From Ascaris suum (lineage: Eukaryota > Nematoda > Chromadorea > Rhabditida > Ascarididae): a stretch of DNA of 64,000 nucleotides. Position numbers and translations under genes: made by a program. A model generated the notes under the pieces. That model saw only the letters and a list, made by a program, of their open reading frames with translations. It did not search any database and was not told the DNA's origin. This document shows, in pieces, positions 51,791-64,000 of the stretch. Position 1 is the first letter of the stretch, and each line of letters begins with the position of its first letter. The stretch lies in NCBI GenBank assembly GCA_013433145.1, contig CM024190.1, positions 3,844,001-3,908,000 of the forward strand. Direction: 5' to 3'.

Positions 51791-54704
51791 ATACCGTCAT
51801 CGTTGCTGAGAATATGGCACACTCTTTACACCCACCTAGTGTTGTCGGGCGACGTTAGCGGATCTGGTCACACCCTTTCCTGTCAACCCTCAGCACTTCA
51901 AATATGTGCGAAAATTTGGCCATGGAAGCAATGCTTCACTGAAGTCTCACTCTTTCGAGGATTTGATTCGCCCTCACGTATGAACTCGTCTTGCCGTCTT
52001 CAAGTGCTCAAGTATGCGGAAAGCGAAACATTAAATTTCGAGCCTTTTTGAAATGCAAATTCTGCGGATGCGCTGATATTGGTGTAGCAACGGTATATCT
52101 GCATGAAAAGGTGAACGTTTTTTGTCCTACATGAGTGACTGAAAGGTCAAAGAGGAGTTGTCAGAGGAAGAGGGGGGGGGTGGGGGGGGGGGGGGGGGTG
52201 GGGGGGGGGAGGGGGGTGGAGGAAAGGCAGCAAGAGCAGCAGAGGGTGCTACCTACGAATTACTATCCGACAAATTTCTTTTTGCATTCGACATCCTGGA
52301 ACCGGTTATGCCTTGCACGCACACAGTTGTTCACTCAACGGAATGTGCGTACCGCGTTATTACGCACTTGTCAATCGTTGTTACCTCATCGATGATGCTA
52401 TGATGTTTGTTTTTTATCGGTCGCTGTATTGATGCGTTTTCGCGGTATTTGATGACCACTTTCAGTTATAGTGGAGGGAAATGTTTCGATGAGATCTGTT
52501 GTAAACGATAATGTTCGTCTTTTTGCCGTCAACCGGCTTATATTCCTCTCGAGAAAGTTTGAGGGGAGATGAGACAAGTCATTTGCGACTGCAAATTTTT
52601 TTCCTCTCGCCTTCTCCCACCATTTTTCTCTGCGAGCGTAGTGTCGAGGAGGGAGCGCAAAGTTTTTGTTAATATTCCTAGTAATTTTTTTGCGTATCTG
52701 TGATATATGAAATTAGTGAAAAATGAAAGGGTTACTCTTATCGGTGCGGAACATGACGATTGAACATTATCGAAATATACAGATGCACATCGAGTGTTGA
52801 TAAATTTGTAGTGTTGACTTATGCTTTTTCTCGTCTCACTTTTTTCATCCTGTTCGTTCGGTTCTTTTGCAAAATAAACCTGAAAATGAATGCTTTCCTT
52901 CTTTCGTTCATCGTTTAATGCTAAGGTTGGTGAAAAATCTCAGGTTTCTCTGACACTGTTTCACCATATTTCCAGCTTACCGCCGTCGATTGAGAAATTT
53001 TAGACCAAGCAAGACGGTATTAACGAGAAATCTGAAATGTAAGCGCAAAACGCATTTAGTAACAGCGCATCTATTATTAGAAGCACAAAAACGCATTTGT
53101 ATTGGATGAGTGAATGCTGAGGATGAGTGAATAAAATATTTATAAAACAACAGGCATCCTTTCTTGTTGTTATTTATGAGACAATGAACACAGAGAAAAA
53201 ATCACATAGAGCTTGACGTCGTTCATTTGTGCTTGAGCCTCATTCGTGCTTACATATCAAAAAAAGCTGTTAAAAAGCTGTCATTTTGAAACTGTGATCA
53301 ACGACAGAAAAATCAAGCCGATTTCTGCAGTCATACCTGCCGCAATGGAGGATTTTTTTTTATATATGAGAAATCACTCATGGCTCAATTATGAAAACGA
53401 ATGCTTCACCTCTTTGCTTTGAATCGATCAAAAATTATTATTATTTATCAAAAGATCATTGACCGATTATCAAAGAATTAATTAAAGAATATAGATCAAC
53501 TAAACGGCGACCACATCGAGTCCACATAAACGAAGGTGAGATAGTATATCGAGAGTTTAATTCGATCGCTATGTCACTGCAATTTCTCTAACGAAGTCTT
53601 CAAAAAAATATAATATTATCGTGATAAATATAAAATACGAACAAAAATCGCCAATTTGTTAAGGCGAAAAAAAACTTCACTTCGATCAACTAACGTCGAA
53701 TTCGCGCCACAAAAATACAGGTAAACGCTCATTCATAACAAATATGAAAATATTTATTCGAATAGAGTTAAATAAGTATCAATAAAAATTACTCACTTCA
53801 ATTATTATCACATAACTTAGTGAGAATTTTATGTCTGAGCAATTCCGTTGAATTTCATTAATTTGCTGCAGCATATTTTTTTCGCACATCTTATGCTGTG
53901 CACGTCCACTTCGATCACCGTACTCATAATCATGATAAACTATCCCCTCTTATATTGATTATATTATTCCTTTTGCTGGCTCCCAAGTACTTTAAGGTAA
54001 TGGGCGAAAATCCCTAGGCATAACGCTTGCCGTATAAGACTAAACATTGACGCTTGAGAGCGACGGTCATTGTGGACACTTCTTCGTATCAGCCTTTACA
54101 ATCTTCGAGGTTTCTGTTTTTTGCATAACTTCGTGCTTGTAAAATACTTCTATAGATACGAGAAGGTCATGGAGCAAAGTGAAGGTACGGATCTCCCCTC
54201 GTCCTACTTCGTTCTGCAGGAACAAGATAATGAAGTATTCTCAGCGAGGACGGAATGCTCGGCAGTTGAAAGGTGTCTGTGGGTCCCCAATGATTTCTTT
54301 TTTTGCAAGGAAGCGAACGAACGTCTATCAAGAATGTACGAAATTTCTATACGCTCTAATACTGTGCAGTTATAGTTTATTAATACAACGAACATGTTAT
54401 AAAGGAGTGATGATGTCTGACCTTTGATTGCTCATTAAATACCTCAACGTATTTCTTGAGAATATTAAAACGAAATGCAGGTGTTAAAACGCGTCTCGCC
54501 TTAAAGCATATCTCGCCAGAACTGAAAATTCACTATGAACAAGCAATCTGCTGATATTTAAACAAAGGAATAGGAAAAAACGCCGAAAATCGAGTCGTCA
54601 TTCGTTTACCGAGAATTGGGAACGACGAAAATTGTTGAACTATATAAACGAGAATGTGAGATTGTTATTTTAGATATGAGTGATATTTTCGATGGGAGCC
54701 AAAA
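51791..54704. other. Intergenic DNA, one weak open segment
   Basis: No supported gene. A + frame at 54070-54375 (101 codons, ending …SRMYEISIRSNTVQL) has a protein-like middle but no recognisable domain and no convincing splice context, so I do not call it. A G-rich tract lies at 52170-52217. Confidence 0.5.
52170..52217 (+). repeat. G-rich tract
   Basis: Roughly 48 bases of G runs (8 to 11 long) broken by single T or A, continuing into GGAGGAAAGG. It is on the same strand as the G41 tract at 35910, has G-quadruplex potential, and is the source of spurious poly-Gly frames. Confidence 0.95.
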
Positions 54705-54905
54705 CGGATCGCGATAAAGGCCATTTTTACTGCATCACTCATGCAATTTGAGAATAATTTCATTATCAACTGGAAGCGAATAATTGATGATTATTTGCCG
54801 TCTTGTTTGATCGAGATGAGCGGAGGTTATGTCATGATAAAGGCGATTTTTAGTGCACTATTCATCCAACTTGAGAATTGTTTCATGATCAGCTGCGAGG
54901 GAGTA
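54705..54905 (+). repeat. Satellite relic, about 1.6 monomers
   Basis: Two partial copies of the same 123-bp family in + orientation: CGATAAAGGCCATTTTTACTG, CATGCAATTTGAGAATAATT (variable) and ATTGATGATTATTTGCCG, then GATAAAGGCGATTTTTAGTGC and a second CAACTTGAGAATTGTTTCAT. It is closest to type A (edge) monomers. It is followed by an AG-rich stretch. No terminal repeat of the giant element is seen beside it. Confidence 0.85.
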
Positions 54906-57900
54906 AAAAAGGAAGGGAAGGAAGGGGAAAAAAAATGATCAGCCCCTTTCCTCCACTTTTCGTGTGAGATGAAGGTGCTGTTGCAGACGGCTGTGGTTTT
55001 AACCAGGTTTCTTGATGGTACGCTTGGAAGTGCTTGAATGTTGGCTAGCTAAGCGAGCGCACATGAATGGCTATTGTTGTTAAATGCAGGAGCGTTTTAA
55101 AGTATTTTCTGTTTTATATCTAGACTTCGATTTGTATCATTCAAACGTTTCCTCACACTCCGCTACCTTTTTTCCGTCAGAGGTATATGGTCCGCTGTGC
55201 CCAGACAATGATGTGGGTACTCGCGTTTTGGAACAGTTAGATTTTTCAAATCAAACCAGTCGCTGGCTTCAACACTTTTCCGTATGGACCAACACGGCTG
55301 ATTTTGGCTCCATCCCTCAAGGTCTTTTTCCACTACACGTCCGCATTATATGAAAGAAAAGCAATTATAAGCGTTATGGCCTGCGTTATTCGATAGCCGA
55401 ATGGTTTAGGATGTTTGTGGTCGTGTTTCCTAAAGTTCCTGGTTTGTAGGATTGTAGTTGCACCGAAGGTATTTATTTTGCCATGAATCTAGTACACCTG
55501 ACATGGGCGCGGACAAGCGTTTTGTTCAGGGAAGTACGAGTCACTGTACTCTGTGGCTTGAGCTACTAATACCTTCTTGAGGTATCAAAATGAAAGTGTG
55601 TGAAAACCTGTGCTGTTCTACACCAGAAATTTGTACTGCTTAGAAATATTTGCTCTCAAGATCAGGCATTCTATTCTGAGAGCCTAACTGCACGGGGTGC
55701 CCTCTGTACCACCTTGAATCCCATGCAGATTATTGCGACCTTTTCTAGAGTGTGGCACTTAGTTGTTGCACCTTTACCTCGCTGTAGACGTGAGAACGGC
55801 TGAAAAGGATCCATTACACTCAACTCTGAAATCGTTTCGCGTACTTCAGTGATCCGACCAATAGACTCGATCAGGCGTTTTCACTCTAGGAGCTATAAAC
55901 TAGGCAATTCGATTCGTGAAATTCGATTTGATTCTCTATCATGAAATCGTCAAATTGTTTTTAGATGCATGTTTTCAAAGCATCGTCTCGTTCATGGGGA
56001 AAGTAAGCGTTGAACTTGAAGTCTACAACTGAATTGTGGTACACGCTCCACAAACAGCCAGCGCCTTCTATGACTTTCAGTTCAGAATCATTCATAATTG
56101 AAATAGGCTTCCTCAAAACGTAGTTGAAGCATAAGGTGTTCCGATATTTGGGAGTCACCTTGATCCATTCGACTTATGAACTCGTTCTGGTTTTCTTTAT
56201 GAGGCATACCTCCCGCCTTTCTTCACCGCTCCTATTGCGTACGCCCTCATGCATTTCTTTCTTGTTGCTTCTTAATCTCTGGATTTATTTATGCTCATTG
56301 CTCACGTCTCCTTTCGCCTAAATTGATTCGCTGCATTCATGTATTATTACTTATTATTTTGCGTGTTCTCTCTTCCTTGCAACTGTTTTATGTAAATATT
56401 TGTAATTCAAGTGTGGATGTGTATGTGCACATGCATTTGTGTCGATGTGTGTTGATATGTACCCTCATTGCTTTAAGCAGTCTATATTTGTTAGAATAAA
56501 GACTCGTTCTTAATCAGCTTAGTCAGAGTTATCTATTTTTTCGAGATCCTCCGTCGTTTCCCACCAATTCGTTTATTCGCCCAGGAAAATCCCTCCACTC
56601 GTTGTCGCATTGTTCATAACCTGACCATTTTTGACCACTATGGAGAATTCACAAATGTTCATTCCTTTGCTACTCCTATTTTTGATGGCATTGCACACTT
56701 ACGCAGCAGCTGCATATCTTCTGCTATATTACTGCTTATTAATGAATTGATAGTTTTCTGCTCATAATCGGTGTTGATGGAAATTCCTCGTCGATATTTT
56801 CCCTTTATTATTTAAATATTTGCTTTTATTGACTACCGTTGCAGAGTCGATTGTCGCTCTTAATGACAATTAAAATGCAATTTTCAACCCACATCTTTTC
56901 CTTTCTTGTATCTATTTCCACGAGTTGCGTAATGTTTTAATCAACTAAAGTACATTTCTCCTTATCGCGATAAGATTGCCTCTAAATTGAGAGTTTATAT
57001 TTCTCCAATCTGCACCGATTTCGTTACAGCGTATAAACATTTGCAGTTTCCTTCAGCGTTCTATGGTATATCCGCTTATAGCATGCAATATTTCGTTATT
57101 TTTGAAAAGTTTGAAGTGCAAATCTTCATTTCTCTTACTTCGAACTGGAACGCATTCACATAGCTGCAATAGAAACTACTGCAGCAGGATAGCCCATAAG
57201 TGAGTTCTCGCTTATTTTTTGTAAAAGCAAAATTGCAGAGAATTTTCCGAATTCGATCGGACGAGTTTTATGAGGTAATTTCGATCGTTTTTTGCCCGAA
57301 AATCCGATGGATCTTGAAAAATTGCGTACGTTTAAGGATGCTTCAGGTTTCAACCGATTTTTTTTTCAAACATGCGAAATTCTCGCAGAAATCGTGTCAC
57401 TGGTCGCAATACATCTTGAAGCACCAAAATCTTATGCCACGTATAGGGGACGCGCATTTCAATGAGTGCGAGTCATGTGACAACTAACCATTGCAGTTCT
57501 GATAATTTGCATATTGCATAGTCTGCATAGCTCCTAATTTGCTAATTTGCTGGCAACTTGAAAGGCACACAGTATCACCTGACATTCTGTCGCTGTTGGC
57601 TCGGTACACAACGCCACAAACAGCATCGCCTAGTTGTGCACTTAAGGTACAATATGTGTGAAGTTAACCACATATTAAGAGGTAAATGGATGGAATGTCT
57701 TTCGCTATCTGAACGGTTATATCCGGGAGCCAATTGAAGAATCTGCACAACGGTTGTGTTAGGACCGAAAGGCGCATGCTAATTCGAGTGCCGTATGAAC
57801 CAACTTATTGTCGGAGTCATTGGCCACTTCTTTCGACGTCTCACCTTGCTCCCGCTCCTTAATCTATCTTTAAGCAGCAACACAACAAGGTGAATGCTCA

Positions 57901-58889
57901 TCTGAATTCGTATCGTTGACTTGATCTGCTCTCAAGATGCCCATGATAAGTATGGGTTTTAAAACACTCCGAAAAACATGCCGACGAAGCTAGCAAGAAC
58001 ATTTTGTTCTTTCCTGCTTCAATCAGCCAGTTCTGCAAACTACCAGCGGAAAGTGGAATGCGCAGAATAATGATTTGTTACTCAGTCTGACCAGGTCCCA
58101 GTACAAGCCTTTGGGACAACGTTTTTCTCTTCTCGATCGGTGCAACATAACCATTCGGCCGATGTGTAATGCATGAAAACTTTTTGTAGTTGCTTTCGGG
58201 GATTACAGAACGTAGAGTGTTGTATGCGATCATCCTTCAAGTTAAAATTACAGTACAGACAGACGGACTCATAAATATGCGTGCACGCGCATGGACACGA
58301 TGCTATCAAGATGCACTTCCACAAAATAAGTTTGCGAAGTCACACAAAAATACTCGTTGATGCTAGTTTTCGAGTGAAACAAAACTCGATGAATAATCAC
58401 CGAGGTTCTTATTCACATAATTTTTACAAGACATTCTAAAAGCAGAAGATTTGGTTCGAGGGAATTGTTAAGGCAGGAAAATTCGCGTCTTTAATAGGTA
58501 TTGAGACGGGTTTCTAAGAACATGAAAGAGAGGGTGTAGAGTTGCAGGTTCATGTTGCCCTTTATTATAGAGGCTTTTCACAGGCTTCATTTTTTTTTCT
58601 TTTGGTGGGCTATGCTCTCCGTTCCGAGTCATAAAAGAAGTGATTTCTTTAAAGCCACCAAACTGTCTGCTAAACTCGAACGAAAGGTGCATATCGGTGA
58701 AACATGTGACCACTGCGTGTCGGAAAACCACACCACCCACTATCCCATTGAAACTACGTCGCCGACGACTCAGTAGAGAGGAGGCACACCATTACAATTC
58801 AAAACGCAGAATTCTTCATGCGGAGGAACTCGACGGTGATGATGCAATCATTCGTCGACCGAGGAAAGCCGTTGTTCTACATCACCGAT
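54906..58889. other. Intergenic DNA, no supported gene
   Basis: Mostly T-rich unique sequence. Open frames at 55084-55353 (89 codons) and 58640-58912 (basic, Arg-rich, running into the satellite array) have no recognisable domain and no clear splice partners. I see no RNA gene here. Confidence 0.5.
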
Positions 58890-60115
58890 CCCATGCAATT
58901 TCAGGTCTGTAACTTGATCAATTGGAAGGGAATATTTGGTCTTTTTTTGCCATCACGTGACTCCAGATGACCCGGGACTGTGCCACAGTGAAAGCCATTT
59001 TCATTGCATTATTAGCGGAATTTGAGGTCTATAACTGGATCATTTCGAACTAAATATTTGGTCATTATTTGCCGCCAAAAGTGTGTCCCGATGATCGGAA
59101 ATTGTGCCACAATTAAGGCCATTTTTAGTGCACTCTTCATGCAATTCTACGTCTATAACTTGATCAATTCGAAGGAAATAATTGGTCATTACTTGCGGTC
59201 GGAAGTGGCTCCAGACGACCGGAAACTCTGCTACAACTCAGGCAATTTTTAGTGCATTGTTCATGCAATCCTAGGTCTATATCTTCAGCATTTGGAGGGG
59301 AATAACTGATCATTATTTTCGTCAAAAGTGGCTCCAGATGACCGGAAATTGTGCCACAATAAAAGCCATCCTTAGTGCATTATTCATGCAATTCTAGGTC
59401 TAGAACTCGATCAACTCTAAGGGAATAATTAATCATCATTTGCAATCAACAGTAACTCCGGATGACCCGAGACTGTGCCACAATTAAGTCCATTATGACC
59501 GCATTGTGAATGCTGTTTCTACAACTTGATCAGTCCGAAAGGAATAACCGACTATTATTTGCCATCAAAAGTGGTTCCAGATGGCCGGAAGCTGTGCGAC
59601 AATTAAGGCCATCCTTAGTGGATTATTGATGCTATTCTAGAGTTATGGACCTAGAAGTGCATGAATAGTGCACCATGAAAAGATCTATAACTTGGTCAAT
59701 TCGAGCGGAATAACTGATCATTATTTGTCGTCAAAAGTAGCTCCAGATGACGAGAAATTGTGCCACAAATAGGGCCATTTTTGGTGCATTATTGATGCGA
59801 TTTGAGGTCTATAGGTTGATCAATTCAAACCTTGCCGTCAAAGGTGGCTCCAGATAGCCGAAACTGTGCTACAAATATGGCCATTTTCAGCCCATTATTC
59901 ATGCAATTTGAGGTCTATAACTGGATCAATTCGAAGGAAATATTTGGTCATTACTTGCGGTCAAAAGTGGCTCCAGTTGACGGAAAACTGTGCCACTGCT
60001 CAGGCAATTTTTAGTGCATTGTTCATGCAATTCTAGGTCAACAACTTGACGAATTCGAAGGAAATGTTTGGTCCTTATTTGCCGTCAAACTGGCTCCAGC
60101 ACCGTTACAAGATTC
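58890..60115 (+). repeat. Diverged satellite array outside the giant element
   Basis: About ten monomers in + orientation with a 123-124-bp period (ATTTTTAGTG-type block at 59121, 59245 and 59368). Each retains GTGCATTATTCATGCAATT, GGGAATAATTGATCATTATT-like and GCCACAATAAAGGCCATTTT-like blocks. They have their own consensus, with TCTAGGTCTATAACTTGATC and GTCAAAAGTGGCTCCAGATG in place of the core's GAGAATTATTTGATTATC and GTCGGGTTGGATCCAGATC. It is a separate, older branch of the same family. Confidence 0.85.
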
Positions 60116-63100
60116 GGCGGGACCAACACATCTCTATGAAATTTTTCGAAAGCCGCCTCGAATACTATTTTATTTACCAACTTGGGTACTCATCCGCCTA
60201 GTCGAGGCCCTCATCTTCATTTCACTTGCACTCTTACAATGATTACAACGGTTTAAAAGCGTGGACTATGCTCCGTACTGCACTGAACAGGTTCAGGGTA
60301 GCCGTGAAATTCGGTCAATTAAGAAAAAGAATTCCGGGATAAAGTTACTCATTTACAATTGCTCACTAAGTTCAGCCACAATATTTGTTGATCTGACCGC
60401 TGCTGGCAGTCATTTCGAGTGTAATGTGCGCAGTGCAAAGAAGTGGATCTGAGTGTACCTCGCCTGCTCTCATAAAGAGCCCAGATTATTGGCAAGGTGA
60501 GCTTTAGTTTCATTACATCTTCCTAAGACAAGGAATACTTCACGTCAGCAATGTAAAGCAGATGTCAGAAAGGTAAGAAGTAGGAAATTTTGATTAATGG
60601 TAGGTGGACAACTATTAAAACCCGTGCGTGTACTTTGTTGAGAACCAGGAACTACGCCATCGCTATGCGAGGAAGCTGAATATATTGCGAAGTGCTGCCC
60701 ACGATGGTCGTTGTCCGTAGTTGCTTCATATCATATTTTAATCACCATCTTTAGCTTCTTCGGTTCAGATTCTTCTTTTCCACCTTTCATTAGCAGTGAG
60801 ACCACAGTTAGGCAGCTATTGATGAACGCCGTTGAAAACATGTTGGTCGGGCACACTGTCAGTGCACACGCTTCTGTCGACTCCCATTTGCAGTTCACAC
60901 TCTAGGCGCCACTTTCCAATCCCGATAATATTTTCTGGAATACAAAATTGTGCCGGCGTGGATATGAAGCCGAAAGAGTTCGCAAGTGCTGGGCCATCAT
61001 GAAATTTGCATGCGTTTCAAAACACAGTGCAGTGCGAAGCGGTAGATGAAATATAATCTTGGGTTCGCGTTATTTCCGATGACATGGGCACCGTTTTGAA
61101 ACAGTGATGATTCCACTGAGGTTAATGGATGGCCTTTTGAAAAGTGGTGAATTTTTCATAAATTGCAAAGGACTAACATCATACGACGAAATGCAGGAAA
61201 CGTCTGCATGTGACTTCAGCCTTTGCGTCAGCCGTTGCGAGGAGCCTTGGTTGCTCTGAGGCTTTGCTTTAGATAAACGAAACGTCTACGACAAACTTAG
61301 CCGAAAACCGACGTTTTGACCAGAAGTGAGGTGTATCAATCGACCTATTACTGTACTATTGCCTCGTTTCCCTCTTTCACTGGCTCGTATTCGAAGTTCT
61401 AGCCCAAGCACGCACGAAGACGTTTTACTTTTGCAGCACTATGAATGGAAATTCATTGACAAAAAGAAGTGGATGAAACGATAGCACAAACGAAGCTTAT
61501 TTCAATATAGACGCCCAAAGTTCCCATTATTCAACAAAATACTTTAACACACCACAAAATAAAATGAAAAGAACACATAAAAATCCCATAAATTCGACTG
61601 AATTATCAACTAACTATATGCACCGACATATGAATGAACACTTGAATACTCGCAGCACTACATAGGGCTTCGCTAGTTTTAGAGAAGTTGTAGCGATGCT
61701 TAAGAAAACATAGATTATATTTGATATCAAGGGAGAAGTCTGTGAACCTGCTTAGAGTGTCCGAAAAATCTGCGAGCACTTAATCAGCAACATTCCTTTT
61801 CTAATATCCCAACACTCCATCGAATGTCGAAACCTATCTCATATGCTTCTGTGGGCCAACAATCAATGTAAATCAAACAAAAACCAAAGCATTCAAATTT
61901 ATCAATCAAAAACACATCGAAAGCGTATAGGAAACGTAGATGACAATAGAAAACTCTCAATATTTCCATCGTAGATGACAAAAAAGTTGCATTAAAAGAG
62001 AAACGAAAAACTTCAGCAGACATGGATGTTTACAGGAGAGTGAGTTCCTAAACAATGAATGCTTTCCTTTCCGTTCCTAAAAAGGAACCTCTGAGTATCG
62101 TTTTGTTTGTTTCTCAACTTTGTGATCTCTCGGTTTTAGTAATCTCTTCGCACCCATCCGCCAGTTCATTCAGTTTATATGACAACGAGGCCAAGTGAAA
62201 CACACCCGAAACGGTGACAAAATGAACGGCTCAAAAGCAGCAAACAATATCAATGCACGAAATGGGAGAACAATGCTTTTGCGTGGACGAATAAGTAAAG
62301 AAATGCAAAACGAATAAATGTGTACTGGTTTTGAAGGAAGCGGTATGAAAAGCATATGAAACACTTTATTTGGAAAAGACAGAAATAAAGAAAAAAATAT
62401 AGTGTACTAAAGAGATCGTGCATCAAAAATAAAACAAATATTGTATGCTGTAGAAACAGCAAGCAAATAAGAGCATGTGAGCATATAAAACTTTACAGAA
62501 GTGAAGCAATGTAGAGAGAGAGAGAGGGAGAGAGAGAGAAACAGAGAGAAAGAGAAAATAGACGAAAATGAAACTAAATGAAGCAAGAAAGTAAAACTGT
62601 AGTTGTAAAAACATCACGAATCAATGTTACCGTCTAATTATATCGATTCTTCCAATATTCACAACATAATGTTCATTAAAATTGCTCATCTATGTCACGT
62701 AATCGGCAAAAATACATTCAAAAATAATAAATGGAAAAAAAACAATAAAGCAAAAATGCCACAATAATACAGATCGAACGCATGCAATTATAAGCAAACT
62801 GCAAGTCTTTAGCTCTCATGTCAATGATGCGCAATCGACCCAAAGTAAGATAAATGGACGACCGAGATAGTGCGACGTCACCTGCTCAGGTGATCTCGTG
62901 TTATTATTGACATAATCAAAAAAGACACCTTCTAAGGCGCACTTCACAGGACATGTAAGTATTACTTAACCTGCCATAAAGTACTGAACACCTAGCCATG
63001 CTAAGCACTTTCAGCTAAGTGAACGATGAAATGCAATATCAACAGTAACTCTCGGATAGCTATAACTCAAAGAAGGCAGCTGCTTAAAGAACCGATCGCA

Positions 63101-64000
63101 ACTGAACAGACAAAGCAGTAAAAATTACTAATAAGAGCCGAAAGGGATGCTATAGAGTAGTAAATCAGACGAATTCATTAGCAAAGTCGATTGATGTACG
63201 AATGCTATAGACTTTGAGCAAGCAAGAATACAAAACAGCAATAGTCCGTAAGCATTCATCCCACAAAATATATCAAAGCAAATGAATCCCCACTAGGTGA
63301 AAACGTTTTAATAAAAACTGAGAAAACTTCTTTGTAAAGGAATAAAAGGACGTTTGGGTAACGAAGCCGACACTGGAAGCATTCAACAATTAAAATACAT
63401 AATTGCGGCAAGTTCTGGTCATTCAGGCATTCACTCCGACAGTATAACAATAGGAGAGGCAATGTGCATATCTGCTTTTTGTGCTATGCATGAGTACTAG
63501 GGGATTTTTTTAATGCATAGAAAACAAGAGCAAAGAAAACATCACAATGCTTCGCCCTCAAACGGCATCCTTATGTAAGATTGAGGTTAAGGAGGAAAAC
63601 ATGATATAAGAGAGAGGAAGAGGTAAAAGCGGTGCATGTGTGTGTAAGTGCGAAGAAGATGGCAAAGGATAAACACGATACATTCCACACTTCCAACCTC
63701 ATATCCTTCTCCTAAATACTTCCCTCTCGGGTCCAATTCTTTTCACTTGATGATGTCATGTGACCGCGAAAGCTGTGACGATATATTCTTTGCCATTGTA
63801 AAAATGCTTCACCCTGTTGTTAGCTGTAAGCTACTAACCGTTATATAACTCAAAAGTTTCCTGATTGAGAGAAAAATATCGGAAATTGAATGATATTTGC
63901 TCCTCCACGTTGCAGTAATTCATTTCCACATAGCATGTTTCATAAGAGAATTATGCTCATAACCTATATTAATAATTTCGATTCTGTAATTCATATCTTT
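60116..64000. other. Intergenic or intronic DNA, nothing supported
   Basis: Unique AT-rich sequence. Short frames on both strands (for example 61784-62023 minus and 62170-62617 minus) are T/Phe-rich and overlap, as expected by chance. The only marked feature is the GA-rich tract at 62510-62560. Confidence 0.5.
62510..62560 (+). repeat. GA-rich low-complexity tract
   Basis: About 50 bases of GA dinucleotides with GGGAG, AAACAG and AAAG interruptions. Confidence 0.9.

Noticed and set aside
52135..52403. Glycine-rich protein
   Set aside because: Two overlapping frames both derive their Gly runs from the G-rich tract.
54070..54375. 101-codon + frame with protein-like middle
   Set aside because: No domain, no convincing acceptor or partner exon, and a second overlapping frame is open too.

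Overview
The window is eukaryotic, AT-rich, intron-containing DNA. It most resembles a nematode: introns on the minus strand end in TTTCAG/TTTTAG-type acceptors, exons are short and much richer in GC than the introns, and a degraded retroelement lies nearby. A strongylid (hookworm-like) worm is my best guess, but this is inference only.

Positions 1-34308 are dominated by one giant inverted structure. Two terminal inverted repeats of about 480 bp (1-479 and 33823-34308) are near-identical and end in GGGGCG/CGCCCC. Between them lies almost nothing but one satellite family with a canonical 123-bp period. The monomers run in + orientation from 480 to 22519 (about 180 by length) and in - orientation from 22620 to 33822 (about 90 by length). 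A 100-N assembly gap sits at the change of orientation. Monomers next to the TIRs are old and diverged, while the inner ones are homogenised and carry higher-order repeat structure. No transposase or other intact gene is visible inside. The architecture is that of a foldback-type, non-autonomous element grown to at least 34 kb by satellite expansion, and it is the most interesting object in the window.

Positions 34309-64000 are ordinary, mostly non-coding DNA. The best gene is a minus-strand, at least nine-exon gene (47185 down to the stop at 41930). It encodes a zinc-finger-like protein of roughly 430 residues with an acidic, Ala/Glu-rich linker; I cannot name it, and its 5' end is not identified. 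Two or three one-base homopolymer discrepancies interrupt its frame. Upstream of it on the + strand is a decayed reverse transcriptase (about 48740-49525) with a visible YVDD catalytic motif. A dispersed repeat of about 0.75 kb that carries an exon-like open segment occurs at about 39880-40640 and again at about 51070-51790.

The same satellite family reappears outside the element as a 1.6-monomer fragment near 54.7 kb and as a diverged array of about ten monomers at 58.9-60.1 kb. Other landmarks are a G41 tract, a second G-rich tract, a long TA microsatellite, and a GA-rich tract. The remaining stretches hold only short chance reading frames.
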